DNA from: RH-AL1 sp965198715
GTDB lineage: Bacteria; Pseudomonadota; Alphaproteobacteria; Rhizobiales; Beijerinckiaceae
DNA length: 64,000 bases
Assembly: GCA_965198715.1 (NCBI GenBank)
Contig: CBDAPV010000001.1
Location: 1,426,001-1,490,000, forward strand
Direction of reading: 5' to 3'
Shown one piece after another: positions 1 to 8,594 of the stretch. Made by a program: the position numbers and the translations under genes. The stretch's first letter is position 1. Each line of letters begins with the position of its first letter. The notes below the pieces were generated by a model, which was not told the origin of the DNA, made no database searches, and worked only from the letters and a program-made list of their open reading frames with translations.

Positions 1-423
1 CTCGCCCGCGGCGGCGTCGAGATCGCGCCGGGGCATTATCCCGCTGTCATCGCCTGCCACAGCCTCTGGCTCGCCACGCTGTGGCTGCTCGGCTTCGACC
101 GGCCGGTGCAGCTCGGCTGGCTGGTCGTATTCGTCGTGCTGCAGGCGATGCGCGTCTGGATCCTCGCCACGCTCGGGTCGCGCTGGACCACCCGCATCAT
201 CGTCGTGCCCGGCGAGACCCTGGTGGCGCGCGGTCCCTACCGCTGGATTCGGCACCCGAACTACGCGGTCGTCGTCGGCGAGATCGCGGTGCTGCCGATG
301 GTGTTCGGCCTGCCGCTGGTCGCGCTCGCCTACACGCTCTTCAACGCCGCCGTGCTGTACGTCCGAATTCGCGCGGAGAACCGCGCGCTCGGCGGCGGGA
401 CCCTCGATGCACGGGTCGCCTAG
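1..423 (+). CDS. isoprenylcysteine carboxyl methyltransferase family membrane protein (5' truncated)
   Basis: The reading frame is open from the first base, so the N-terminus lies outside the window; about 140 residues are visible. The C-terminal half carries the signature of ICMT/phospholipid methyltransferase-like integral membrane enzymes: an RHPNY box after YRWI, hydrophobic helices, then a Glu/Asn-rich end (RAENRAL). Such enzymes transfer a methyl group from S-adenosylmethionine to a lipid-embedded or small substrate at the membrane; the substrate cannot be told here. The last 17 bases overlap the following MFS gene, suggesting translational coupling. A second membrane methyltransferase of the same broad fold lies at 3184-3987. 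Confidence 0.75.
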   Translation, partial: LARGGVEIAPGHYPAVIACHSLWLATLWLLGFDRPVQLGWLVVFVVLQAMRVWILATLGSRWTTRIIVVPGETLVARGPYRWIRHPNYAVVVGEIAVLPMVFGLPLVALAYTLFNAAVLYVRIRAENRALGGGTLDARVA

Positions 424-2008
424 CAGCGGGTCCGCCGGTCAGGCGGACCGGCCCGGGCAAGACGATAGCGCCCTGACGCTGCGTACGACGCTCGGCTTCG
501 TCGTGATGTGCGTGGGCATGTTCATGGCGATCCTCGACGTGCAGGTCGTGGCGACCTCGCTGCCGACGATCCGCACCGCGCTCGACATCGGCGATTCCGC
601 GATGAGCTGGATCCAGACCGCCTACCTCGTGGCCGAGGTCGTCGCGATCCCGCTGACCGGCGTGCTGACGCGCGTGATGACCATGCGCTGGCTGTTCGTC
701 GTCGCCGTCGCCTTCTTCACCGCCGCCTCGCTGGGCTGCGCGACGAGCTCGAGCTTCGGCACGCTCATCGCCTGGCGCGTGCTGCAGGGCTTTTCCGGCG
801 GCACGCTGATCCCCGCCGTGTTCGCGGCCGTGTTCCTGCTGTTCCCGCTTCGCCACCAGGCACTGGCGACGACGCTCGCCGGCGTGCTGGCGGTGCTCGC
901 CCCCACCGTCGGCCCGATCGTCGGCGGCTGGATTACCGACACCTTCGAGTGGAACTGGCTGTTCCTCATCAACGTCGGCCCGGGGCTCGTCGCCGCGCTC
1001 GCTGCCGCCGCGCTGCTGCCGCGGCAGAAGCCCGATCTCGCCCACCTGCGCACGCTCGACATCGCCGCGCTGGCGGCGATGTCCGTTGCCCTCTCGGCCC
1101 TCGAGATCGCACTGACTGAGGCGCCGCGGCTCGGCTGGGGCTCTTCCGCGATCCTCGGCCTGCTGGCGCTGAGCGCCGCTGGCGGCTGGTTCTTCGTGCG
1201 CCGCACGCTGCGGGCGGCCGACCCGATCGTCGACCTGACGCTGTTCCGTGAGCGCTGCTTCGCGGTGGGCTGCGCGCTCTCCTTCACGCTGGGCATCGGC
1301 CTCTTCGGCACGATCTACCTGATGCCGGTCTTCCTCGGCCTGGTGCGGCAGCACTCCTCGCTCGAGATCGGCGAGGTCATGCTCGTCACCGGCCTGGCGC
1401 AATTGGTGGCGGCGCCGCTTGCGGTGGTGCTGGAGCAGCGCGTCGACTCGCGGCTGCTCTCGGTCGCCGGCTTCGTGCTCTTCGGCCTCGGCCTCGGCCT
1501 CAGCGCCACCCAGACCATCACCACGGATTTCTCCGGCATGTTCTGGCCGCAGGTGGTGCGCGGCCCGGCGATCATGATCTGCCTGCTGGCGCCGACCAAC
1601 CTGGCGCTGGGCCGCCTCGCGCCCCACCGCGTCGCCGACGCCAGCGGCCTCTTCAACCTGATGCGCAACCTCGGCGGCGCTGTCGGCCTGGCGGCGATCG
1701 ACTCGCTCATCTACGGCCGTGTCCCCGCGCTGGCGGCGGCGCTCGCGGCGCGGCTCAAGGCCGGTGACGTCACCGCGGCCCGGGCGATCGGCCTTCCGGT
1801 CGACTACTACCTCGCCCACCTGACGCAGCCGCTCTCCGGCGCCGATCAGGCCGGCCTCGCCGAGCTCGTCCAGCGCGCCGCGCTCTCGCAGGCGATCGAC
1901 GAGGCCTGGGCGCTCACCGCACTCCTGACGCTCGCCGCCATCGCCTCGCTGCTCTTCGTGCGTTCGCTGCGGCTGGCCGTCGTGCACCCCGAACCCGTGG
2001 CGGGCTGA
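407..2008 (+). CDS. MFS transporter, DHA2 (EmrB/QacA-like) family
   Basis: A 533-residue protein with about 14 hydrophobic segments, the expected size for DHA2 drug:H+ antiporters. The first membrane helix holds the DHA2 signature region (MAILDVQVVATSLPTI), followed by WIQTAYLVAEVVAIPLTG, typical of EmrB. It probably exports hydrophobic compounds from the inner membrane using the proton gradient. No EmrA-like membrane fusion partner is visible in the window. The ATG at 407 lies inside the end of the upstream methyltransferase gene. The substrate is not deducible. Confidence 0.85.
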   Translation: MHGSPSSGSAGQADRPGQDDSALTLRTTLGFVVMCVGMFMAILDVQVVATSLPTIRTALDIGDSAMSWIQTAYLVAEVVAIPLTGVLTRVMTMRWLFVVAVAFFTAASLGCATSSSFGTLIAWRVLQGFSGGTLIPAVFAAVFLLFPLRHQALATTLAGVLAVLAPTVGPIVGGWITDTFEWNWLFLINVGPGLVAALAAAALLPRQKPDLAHLRTLDIAALAAMSVALSALEIALTEAPRLGWGSSAILGLLALSAAGGWFFVRRTLRAADPIVDLTLFRERCFAVGCALSFTLGIGLFGTIYLMPVFLGLVRQHSSLEIGEVMLVTGLAQLVAAPLAVVLEQRVDSRLLSVAGFVLFGLGLGLSATQTITTDFSGMFWPQVVRGPAIMICLLAPTNLALGRLAPHRVADASGLFNLMRNLGGAVGLAAIDSLIYGRVPALAAALAARLKAGDVTAARAIGLPVDYYLAHLTQPLSGADQAGLAELVQRAALSQAIDEAWALTALLTLAAIASLLFVRSLRLAVVHPEPVAG

Positions 2009-2054
2009 CCGCGCTCGCGGCGGCTTGCCAAGGCGCCGCACCAAGGCGCCGTAC

Positions 2055-2456
2055 CTAGGTCCCGCTCCAGATCACCGAGGCGCGCCCCCCGTCCGTGCCG
2101 GGCGCGGCGACGAAGCGGATGCGCAAGACCTGGCCGGCTACGATGGCACTCAATGGCCACGATAGGGCGATGGGGGTGCAGGCGCGCACGGCGTCGAGGA
2201 TCGAGGTGCGCAGGGCGTCGGCGGAGGCGCCCGGGCGGAGGTAGGTCACGCGCGGGGCGGCGATGACGCTGCCGTCGCGGCGCAGGCTGAGGGCGAGGGT
2301 GATCTCGCCGCCGCCGGCGGGCGGGTGCCAGCACGGCAGGATGGCGTCGGCGATGTCGCCGGCGCGGCGGGCTGGGGACGCTTCCGCTCCGAGGCTCGGC
2401 GCCGCCACCGCGGCCAGGATGGAGGCGACGAGGGCGAGGCGGACGGCGCTTATCAC
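2055..2456 (-). CDS. small secreted protein with TonB C-terminal-like region
   Basis: A 133-residue product starting at a GTG that overlaps the upstream methyltransferase stop (GTGA). The N-terminus is a plausible signal peptide (about 24 residues, ending near LGAEA). The rest has the pattern of TonB C-terminal/TolA-like modules in Hyphomicrobiales: a two-Cys, two-domain layout with EITLALSLRRDGSV followed by ILDAVRACTPIALS and RIRFVA. It is probably periplasmic. It is the last gene of a leftward run with two methyltransferase-like genes. Function is unknown; the family assignment is by pattern only. Confidence 0.6.
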   Translation of the reverse strand: MISAVRLALVASILAAVAAPSLGAEASPARRAGDIADAILPCWHPPAGGGEITLALSLRRDGSVIAAPRVTYLRPGASADALRTSILDAVRACTPIALSWPLSAIVAGQVLRIRFVAAPGTDGGRASVIWSGT

Positions 2457-3187
2457 CGCTCCTCCGCACCTCCGGCCCGCGCGTGGCCCATGTACAGGAC
2501 CGCGCGCGTCGCGAGGCGGCCGAAGCAGAAATCGAGGTCGCGGTCGAGGCCTCGCGGCCCGAAGCCGACGAAGGGCGGGGCGGCGAAGCCGAGCGCGACG
2601 AGCCGCGCCCGAAAACCCGCCGCGGCGACGAAGCGCGTCGGCTCGTGGGTGCCCGGAGGCAGCAGGCGCAGCACCCGCTCGGCCATCGTCACCAGCACGA
2701 AGGCGGCGAGGCGGGTGGCGGCGACCGTGTCGAACAGCAGCAAGCCGCCCGGCCGCAACACGCGGGCGACCTCCGCCAGTACCGCGTCGATGTCGTCGAC
2801 GTGCTCCAGCACGTCGACGCAGACGACGACGTCGACCGCGGCATCGGCGAGCGGCAGGGCTTCGCCCGCTCCGACCCGATAGTCGATGTCGAGCCCGGTG
2901 CCCCGCGCGTGCCGCGCCGCCGCCGCGACCGCCTGCGGGCATGGGTCGACGCCGATCACGGCGGCGCCGCGCCGTGCCAGCGGCTCGGCCATGAAGCCGC
3001 CGCCGCAGCCGAGATCCAGCACGTCGAGCCCGCGCCAGTCGGGCACGATGCGATCGAAATAGGCGAAGCGCGCCGGCACCAGCTTGCGCAGCTGCCGCAG
3101 CCCGCGCACCGGGCCGTCCCACCAGTCCTCCGCCTGGTAGAGGGACGCCTGGGCCGAGGCTGGGAGAAGCTCCCGACTGGACGTCAC
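2453..3187 (-). CDS. UbiG-like class I SAM-dependent O-methyltransferase
   Basis: A 244-residue cytosolic methyltransferase. Motif I is VLDLGCGGGFMAEPLA (near residue 60), followed by VIGVDPCPQAV (motif II) and VVVCVDVLEHVDD and VLRPGGLLLFDT (motifs III-IV), the layout of 3-demethylubiquinol 3-O-methyltransferase. The N-terminus (YQAEDWWDGPVRGLRQLRKLVPARFAYFD) also fits the UbiG family. The GTG start overlaps the upstream membrane methyltransferase stop, and its own stop overlaps the next gene, so three genes are translationally coupled. Because it sits with a membrane methyltransferase rather than ubiquinone genes, it may modify a different polyprenyl or lipid substrate. That is inference. 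Confidence 0.75.
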   Translation of the reverse strand: MTSSRELLPASAQASLYQAEDWWDGPVRGLRQLRKLVPARFAYFDRIVPDWRGLDVLDLGCGGGFMAEPLARRGAAVIGVDPCPQAVAAAARHARGTGLDIDYRVGAGEALPLADAAVDVVVCVDVLEHVDDIDAVLAEVARVLRPGGLLLFDTVAATRLAAFVLVTMAERVLRLLPPGTHEPTRFVAAAGFRARLVALGFAAPPFVGFGPRGLDRDLDFCFGRLATRAVLYMGHARAGGAEER

Positions 3188-3987
3188 GGCGGCGAGCGCT
3201 CCGCCGCCCGGCGTGGCCAAGGCAGCCAGTAGGGCACGGCGCGCTGGTAGCGGGCGAACTCGGCGCCGAACACGCGGCGGAACCGCGCCTCCTTGAACAG
3301 CGGCCCAATAAGGCAGTAGCCCGTCAGCACGAGGGCCACCACAAGCTGGTCCGGCGTCCACCACGGCACGCTCCAGGTGGTGAGCGCGAAGGCGACGTAG
3401 ATCGGCTGGCGGCACAGGCGAAACAGGCCGCGCCGCGGCATCGGCGGATACACCGGTTTTCTGCCGCGCGCCACGGCCCACCATCCCAGCAGGCCCACTT
3501 GCAGCGGCATGCCGGCATCGTGGATCGATTTCAGCAGCAGCAGCCAGGCGGCGGCGTAGAGCGTGCCGGTCAGGGCCAGCCACGGCCCGGCGGGGCGCCA
3601 CCACACGATGCCGCTCGGGCTCCACAGCAGGAACAGCAGCCCGACCTGCACGGAGGCGATCGCCGCGTAGGTGGTGGTCGAGAGCCGGCCGCCGAGTTCG
3701 AGCGGCGCCAGCCGGCTCAGCAGCCGGCGGCCGCGGCGCGACAGCAGAAACGAATGCGCCAGGGGGAACTGCAGCAGCAACAGCCCGTCGACGATCTCGC
3801 GCCAGGGCGTCGGCAGCACGCCCCGGCTGCGGCTCATGCCGAACGCCATCTCGTAGATCATGATGCCGACGCCGAGCGCGAACAGCGCATGGCAACAGGC
3901 GCCGTAGGCGATGGCGACGATCTGCTCGCGTCGGAGATTCGGCACGTCGGCGCGGGGTTCGCAGGAGGCGGAATGCTGCTTTAGCAT
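3184..3987 (-). CDS. membrane methyltransferase-like protein (PEMT/ICMT-related)
   Basis: A 267-residue protein with about six hydrophobic segments. The C-terminal part reads LCRQPIYVAF, then FKEARFRRVFGAEFARYQRAVPYW, matching the R-x-P-x-Y and E...F..Y...VP pattern of NnrU/MddA/phospholipid methyltransferase-like membrane proteins. The usual RHP is RQP here. It lies downstream of the ion channel gene (22-base gap) and overlaps the UbiG-like gene by four bases, forming one leftward operon. The substrate is unknown; lipid or thiol methylation is possible from the family. Confidence 0.6.
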   Translation of the reverse strand: MLKQHSASCEPRADVPNLRREQIVAIAYGACCHALFALGVGIMIYEMAFGMSRSRGVLPTPWREIVDGLLLLQFPLAHSFLLSRRGRRLLSRLAPLELGGRLSTTTYAAIASVQVGLLFLLWSPSGIVWWRPAGPWLALTGTLYAAAWLLLLKSIHDAGMPLQVGLLGWWAVARGRKPVYPPMPRRGLFRLCRQPIYVAFALTTWSVPWWTPDQLVVALVLTGYCLIGPLFKEARFRRVFGAEFARYQRAVPYWLPWPRRAAERSPP

Positions 3988-4009
3988 ATGTTCCGGATCT
4001 CGCGAGCCG

Positions 4010-4816
4010 TCACGCCGCCCGGTCGGCGCGATGGGACGTCATGACCCTGGGCTCGACGACCCTGGGCTCGACGATCTTGGGCTCGACGATGTCGTCGTCG
4101 CTGTGGGCGATGTGCAGCGCGACGAGGCGCGCGAGCAGCGTGGCTGGGAACAGGTGTCCGAACACGGATTCGAGGTTGGCGAGGCTGCGCGCGGCGGCGT
4201 GCACCGGCACGAGGTCGCCGAACCCCGTGGTCGTGATCGTTGTAAGGCTAAAATAGGTCAGGGCGGCGATCTTCGCGCCGAGGCTCGAGGGCAGCATGCC
4301 GCCGCCGCTCGGCGCGATCGCTCCCGGCGCGAACGTGTCGAGCCCGCTGTAGGCGATCGCGAAAAGCGCCGCCACGTTGAGGTAGAGGAGCACCGCGCCC
4401 TGCACGCGGTGCACGGTAACGCGCCCGGCGGCAAACACGTGCCGCGCCACGACGGCGGTGACGAGGGCGTTGAAGGCGAAGGCGATGACGCTGACGAGTT
4501 CGAACACGCCGGCCGGCCCGACCCATCGCCCCACCGAGGATTGCGCGTCGAGCAGGGGCCAGCCCGCCAACAGGACCATGCCGAGGATCAGCGCGCCCTG
4601 GACGAGGCGGTGGCGGGCGAGGACGGTGACGCTGACGGCGGCGAAGACGAGGTGGCAGACGTCGAGAAGCATGTGCCCGCCCGCGTGGCTGGCGCCCCAG
4701 GGGATCACCACGAAGACGGTGAGCGCCTGCACGGCGAGCAGGATGCTGAGGGCGGCGTCGATCTTCTCCTCGGAGCGATCGAACAGGTTGCGCCCGCGGC
4801 GAAGGAGAGACCTCAA
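4010..4816 (-). CDS. two-TM-type potassium/ion channel protein
   Basis: A 268-residue membrane protein with several hydrophobic helices. The last pore module contains the selectivity filter TTTGFGDLVP between YFSLTTI and a final helix (residues about 195-235), which is diagnostic of the ion_trans_2/KcsA-like pore family. The start is a TTG at 4816, the only start that keeps the first basic stretch (RSLLRRGRNLFDRSEEKID). The C-terminal tail is built from a 15-base tandem repeat (4045-4089) giving VEPK/VEPR units. It heads the leftward operon with the methyltransferase genes. It likely conducts K+ across the inner membrane. Confidence 0.75.
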   Translation of the reverse strand: MRSLLRRGRNLFDRSEEKIDAALSILLAVQALTVFVVIPWGASHAGGHMLLDVCHLVFAAVSVTVLARHRLVQGALILGMVLLAGWPLLDAQSSVGRWVGPAGVFELVSVIAFAFNALVTAVVARHVFAAGRVTVHRVQGAVLLYLNVAALFAIAYSGLDTFAPGAIAPSGGGMLPSSLGAKIAALTYFSLTTITTTGFGDLVPVHAAARSLANLESVFGHLFPATLLARLVALHIAHSDDDIVEPKIVEPRVVEPRVMTSHRADRAA

Positions 4817-4972
4817 GAATTATGCGCCATCGATCGAGTCCGGGAGACATGCCATATCATCGTTCCGCTGCGCCGCCTCTGTCTGCGTGATGCTTGGGCA
4901 GCTGCCGCGCATGGAGGGGGACGATTGCGCGGGGGCCGCGTTCTCCGTCGGCTCACGCGGGGAGGAGACGAG

Positions 4973-5365
4973 ATGCACATCCAGAGGATCGGCACGCAGC
5001 CCTCGGCGAAAGGGCCGGCGGATTGGTTCACCGGCACGGTGCGCATCGATCCGCTGTTCGGGCCCGATCCCGCCCGCGTCGGCGGAGCGCTGGTGACCTT
5101 CGAGCCCGGCGCGCGCACGGCGTGGCACACCCACCCGCTGGGGCAGACCCTGGTAGTGACGGCGGGCTGCGGGCTGGTGCAGCGCGAGGGCGGGCCGATC
5201 GAAACGATCCGGCCCGGCGACGTGGTGTGGTTCTCGCCCGGGGAGAAGCACTGGCATGGCGCCGCGCCGGCTATCGCGATGAGCCACATCGCAATTCAGG
5301 AGAAGCAGGACGGCAAGGTGGTCGACTGGCTGGAGCACGTCAGCGACGCGCAATACGCGGGTTAG
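4973..5365 (+). CDS. cupin domain-containing protein
   Basis: A 130-residue single-domain cupin. Motif 1 is G-x5-HTHPLGQTLVVTAGCG (residues about 40-60) and motif 2 is PGDVVWFSPGEKHWHGA, supplying the usual three His and one Glu/Gln metal ligands. A strong GGAGGAG lies just upstream of the ATG. Proteins of this subtype are often annotated as carboxymuconolactone decarboxylase-associated or quercetin dioxygenase-like cupins; the actual reaction is not determined. It is convergent with the nit cluster end and divergent from the ion channel gene. Confidence 0.8.
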   Translation: MHIQRIGTQPSAKGPADWFTGTVRIDPLFGPDPARVGGALVTFEPGARTAWHTHPLGQTLVVTAGCGLVQREGGPIETIRPGDVVWFSPGEKHWHGAAPAIAMSHIAIQEKQDGKVVDWLEHVSDAQYAG

Positions 5366-5439
5366 TCCCGCGGATTGTACGGCGGCAGCGGCGCTCCTCG
5401 ACATCCGTGGAGCGCGTCTCGCGACCCGTCGAGATCCGC

Positions 5440-6777
5440 CTACGCCACCTTCTGCTGCGGCGGGCGCGACAGGTCGGCCGTCCAAAAGCGCTTGCCGATC
5501 TGCTCGACGACGTGGCCGGCATCCTCGGCGATGCCGGAGAAGCGGCCCGAGCCCCAGGTCCACAGCCAGCCCAGGCCCAGGAAGTAGAGACCGGGCACGG
5601 TGGTGACCCCGCGATGATGGCCGGGGTAGCCGCGGCCGTCGAACACCGGGATGTCGACCATCGAGAAGTCCGAGCGGAAGCCGGTGGACCAGATCACCGA
5701 GGTGATGTTCTCGCCCTTCAGGCTGAGGCTTTTCGGCTCCTCGCTGACAATCCACGGCGCCACGTAGGGGGTGGCCGGCGGCGCGTCGATGCCGGCCTTG
5801 GCGATGTGATCGTCGATCATCTTGCGGATGCGTAGGTAGACCTTGTCGGCGTCCTCGAGGTGCTTGGCGAGGTCGGGACGGAACGTGATCGTATCGTCGT
5901 CGATCGTGTCGAGCATTCCATAGAGCTTGACGCCCTCCGCCGCGAACTGGCGCAGGTCGATCTCGTGGCCGCCGTCGCGCCCGGTGAAATAATGGTTGGC
6001 TTTCTTGCGCACATCGGTGCCGAGCGGATGCGTCTCGACCGTCGTCCCATAGTAGCCGATCTCGTCGAGCCAGCGGATCGTGTCCTTGCCGCGGTAGGCG
6101 CGCGGTGAGCGCGGCGCGTCGCCGACCGCGATGTGAACCTTGCGGCCGGCGAGGTGCAGGTCCTCGGCAAGCTGGCAGCCGGATTGTCCGGTACCGACGA
6201 TGAGCGTCTCGCCCTCGGGCAGCTGCTCAGGGTTGCGGTAGGCGGAGGAATGCATCTGGTGGATGTCGCGCGGCAGCCGCTCGCCGACCCGCGGCACTGC
6301 CGGCACGTGGTAGCCCGAGATCGCCATGACGACGTTGTCGGCGCTCCAGTCGCCCATCGTGCTCTCGACGCGGAAAAGGCCGTCGGCGTCGCGCGAGACG
6401 CGGGTCACGGTGACGCCTTCATGGATCGGCGGATCCACCATGCGGGCGAAGCCCTCGACGTATTCGACGATCTGGTCCTTGACCATGAAGCCATCGGGAT
6501 CCGGTCCCTGGTAGGGATAGTCCGGCAGGGTGCATTGCCAGTTCGGCGTCACCAGGCAGAAGGTGTCCCAGCGCTCGTTGCGCCAGGCGTGGCCGACGCG
6601 GTTCTTCTCCAGCACCACGTGCGCGATGCCGCGTTTCTTCAGGAGCCAGCTCGTCGACAGGCCGGCTTGGCCGCCGCCGACGATCACGACCGGCACGTGG
6701 CCGTTGTGCCGGTCCGCGTCGCCCCTCGTGTCGACGCCGTCGACGTTCACTTTCGCGTCGGTGATCTCGTCCACCAT
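5440..6777 (-). CDS. nitH: Nit1C cluster flavin-dependent oxidoreductase (MSMEG_0569 family)
   Basis: A 445-residue FAD/NADPH monooxygenase-like protein and the last gene of the Nit1C cluster. It has an N-terminal FAD-binding VVIVGGGQAGLSTSWLL (near residue 30) and a second dinucleotide motif LIVGTGQSGCQLAEDL (near residue 195). WRNERWDTFCLVTPNW is typical of the MSMEG_0569 family. A GAGGAG lies 8 bases before the ATG and the gap to nitG is 10 bases, indicating one transcript. In cyanotrophic bacteria this cluster is required for growth on cyanide; the role of the flavoprotein in that chemistry is not settled. Confidence 0.88.
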   Translation of the reverse strand: MVDEITDAKVNVDGVDTRGDADRHNGHVPVVIVGGGQAGLSTSWLLKKRGIAHVVLEKNRVGHAWRNERWDTFCLVTPNWQCTLPDYPYQGPDPDGFMVKDQIVEYVEGFARMVDPPIHEGVTVTRVSRDADGLFRVESTMGDWSADNVVMAISGYHVPAVPRVGERLPRDIHQMHSSAYRNPEQLPEGETLIVGTGQSGCQLAEDLHLAGRKVHIAVGDAPRSPRAYRGKDTIRWLDEIGYYGTTVETHPLGTDVRKKANHYFTGRDGGHEIDLRQFAAEGVKLYGMLDTIDDDTITFRPDLAKHLEDADKVYLRIRKMIDDHIAKAGIDAPPATPYVAPWIVSEEPKSLSLKGENITSVIWSTGFRSDFSMVDIPVFDGRGYPGHHRGVTTVPGLYFLGLGWLWTWGSGRFSGIAEDAGHVVEQIGKRFWTADLSRPPQQKVA

Positions 6778-6787
6778 GCTCAGCTCC

Positions 6788-7069
6788 TCATCCTATGAAG
6801 CCCTCGACCGTCACGGCCGCGCTCGCGTCCAAAGTTTTCGCCCGGTGCTCGATGGCCGCCAGCTGCGCCATCGCGCGCGAACAGCCGGAACCGTAGCGCA
6901 TCCGCACCCGCTCGCTGGCGGCGTGCAGTCCGTCCCGCGACGCGGTGAGGAACTCGGCCGGCGTATAGCTGCGGCCGACCTCGTAGAAGTCGCGGATGAT
7001 CGTGGAGGGCGAGTAGCAGGTCTCGGTGGCGCCGTCGGGCCAGCGGACGTGGAACAGGGTCTCGGGCAT
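6788..7069 (-). CDS. nitG: Nit1C cluster small protein (MSMEG_0570 family nitrogen starvation response protein)
   Basis: A 93-residue protein whose ATG shares one base with the nitF stop. The sequence (PETLFHVRWPDGATETCYSP, RSYTPAEFL, GSGCSRAMAQL) matches the MSMEG_0570 family, which occurs almost only inside Nit1C-type clusters. No catalytic motif is obvious; two cysteines are present. Function is unknown, but strict co-occurrence with the nitrilase, radical SAM and AIRS-like genes implies a role in the same pathway. Confidence 0.82.
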   Translation of the reverse strand: MPETLFHVRWPDGATETCYSPSTIIRDFYEVGRSYTPAEFLTASRDGLHAASERVRMRYGSGCSRAMAQLAAIEHRAKTLDASAAVTVEGFIG

Positions 7070-8052
7070 CAGGCCTCTCCCGCGAGGGCGACAGTCGGCC
7101 CACAGCCGATGAAGGGGCGCGCGAGGTCCCACACCTCGACCTCTTCGTCGTCGCGCCACAGCCGGACCTTGCGCGAGGCGTCGATGCTGCCCACCGCGGC
7201 GCAGGCGATGTCGCGCGCGGCAAAGCGCGAGAGCACGGCGCCGACCTTGTCGGGCGCGACCGAGAGCACGAAGCCGAAGCTCGGGAAGGCGAGCAGGAAG
7301 CGGGTGAGATCCACCCCGGCCGGGCAGGGCACGGCATCGACCTCGATGCGCGCGCCGACGCCCGAGGCTTCGCACAGCATCGTCGCCGTGCCGACGAGGC
7401 CGGCCATGCTGATGTCCTTGCCGGCCGCCACGAGGCCGGCCTCGGCGAGATCGGGGAGCAGGGCGAGATCGGCGCGCAGCCGCTCCGCCGGGGCGCCGCT
7501 CGCCGCGTCCCAGTTGAAGGACGTGCCGCGGAAGCCGCCGCGCAGGTCGACGGCGGCGACAAGCACGTCGCCGGGCCTGGCATCGAAGCTGGTGATCAGC
7601 CGTTCGGCGCGGCCGAGCACAGCCACCGCCAGCGAGCCCGCGGCGGTGCGATGATTGGTATGGCCGCCCACCACCGGCACGCCGTAGGCCTGCGACGCCT
7701 CGCGCAAGCCGGCCAGCACCGGCTCGGCCTGGGCGCGGTCCCTCGCCCAAATCGCGTCGACCACGGCGACGGCGCGGCCACCCATCGCGGCGATGTCGCT
7801 GAGGTTGACCATCACACCGCACCACCCGGCGAAGCGCGGGTCCGCCTCGACGAAATCGTGAACGAAGCCTTCGATGGCGAAGAGCAGCCAGCCGTCGCCG
7901 TCGGGAAGGGCGGCGCAATCGTCGCCGATACGGATCGCGGAAGAGGCATCGACGCCCAAGGCGGCGACCGCGTCGGCGATGTCGGTCTTGTGCGCTGTGC
8001 CGCGCGCCGCCAGCACGGTGTCGGCCAGCTCGCGAAGAGACGCGCCCCTCAC
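7069..8052 (-). CDS. nitF: Nit1C cluster AIR synthase-related protein (sll0787-like)
   Basis: A 327-residue member of the PurM/SelD/HypE superfamily of ATP-dependent enzymes. It shows the N-terminal nucleotide-binding pattern IGDDCAALPDGDGW, the SDIAAMGG motif and VVGGHTNHRT (positions about 40-150), then a C-terminal AIRS_C-like domain with GKDISMAGLVGTATML. The GTG start at 8052 overlaps the nitE stop (GTGA). It probably activates a substrate by phosphorylation; the true substrate in Nit1C is not known. In some genomes nitE and nitF are fused; here they are separate and translationally coupled. Confidence 0.85.
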   Translation of the reverse strand: MRGASLRELADTVLAARGTAHKTDIADAVAALGVDASSAIRIGDDCAALPDGDGWLLFAIEGFVHDFVEADPRFAGWCGVMVNLSDIAAMGGRAVAVVDAIWARDRAQAEPVLAGLREASQAYGVPVVGGHTNHRTAAGSLAVAVLGRAERLITSFDARPGDVLVAAVDLRGGFRGTSFNWDAASGAPAERLRADLALLPDLAEAGLVAAGKDISMAGLVGTATMLCEASGVGARIEVDAVPCPAGVDLTRFLLAFPSFGFVLSVAPDKVGAVLSRFAARDIACAAVGSIDASRKVRLWRDDEEVEVWDLARPFIGCGPTVALAGEA

Positions 8053-8594
8053 GCCGCCGCCTTGGTGGAGAGGGCGTGAAAACCTTCCGGCGCGTTGGCA
8101 AGCGGCGGATAGGCGGCGAGATCGGCCTGCATGGAGACGTGAGGCTGGCCGTGCAGCTCTACCTCGGAGATGCGGTGCCAGCTCAGGCGGCGGAACATCA
8201 GCTCGTTCTGCGCCTGGACGTTGGCGTAGAAGCGCACGCAGCCCGACGCGTTGGCGCTGGAGACCGCGAGCCGGATCAGCGCCGCGCCGAGCGCGCCGAC
8301 GCGGCGGTAGCGCCGGTCGACGGCGAGCCGCGAGCCGTGCCAGATGCCCGGCTCGCTCTGGTGGATGCGCACCGTGCCGACGACCTCGTCGGCGAGCACG
8401 GCCATGGTCGAAAGCGCGACGAGGTGGATCGCGGACTCGTCGATCGCGTCCCGGTCGTGCCCGCGGAAGATGCCCTGCTCGGCACAGAACACCTGGTGGC
8501 GCAGCGCGGCCGCACCCTCCTGCTCCCACCGCTCGGTGGCGGCCTTGAGCCTGAAATGGCAAGCGGCGAAGGGACCGAAATCGTCGGCGATCAT
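8049..8594 (-). CDS. nitE: Nit1C cluster GNAT-family N-acetyltransferase (MSMEG_0567 type)
   Basis: A 181-residue GNAT-fold protein. VVGTVRIHQSEPGIWHGSRLAVDRRYRRVGALGAALI covers the beta4 strand and a variant acetyl-CoA pyrophosphate loop (RRVGALGA instead of R/Q-x-x-G-x-G/A). The N-terminal FRLKAATERWEQEGAAALRHQVF and CAEQGIF match MSMEG_0567-type proteins. Both ends overlap neighbours by four bases, so it is translationally coupled to nitD and nitF. The acceptor substrate is unknown. Confidence 0.85.
   Translation of the reverse strand: MIADDFGPFAACHFRLKAATERWEQEGAAALRHQVFCAEQGIFRGHDRDAIDESAIHLVALSTMAVLADEVVGTVRIHQSEPGIWHGSRLAVDRRYRRVGALGAALIRLAVSSANASGCVRFYANVQAQNELMFRRLSWHRISEVELHGQPHVSMQADLAAYPPLANAPEGFHALSTKAAA

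Noticed and set aside
341..2044. Long minus-strand open frame of 567 codons opposite the DHA2 transporter.
   Set aside because: Arg/Gly/Asp-rich translation without hydrophobic or domain pattern; it is the antisense of a clear MFS gene in high-GC DNA.
3911..5365. Plus-strand frame of 484 codons ending in the cupin.
   Set aside because: Only the last 130 codons have cupin similarity and a ribosome-binding site; the rest is antisense to the ion channel gene.
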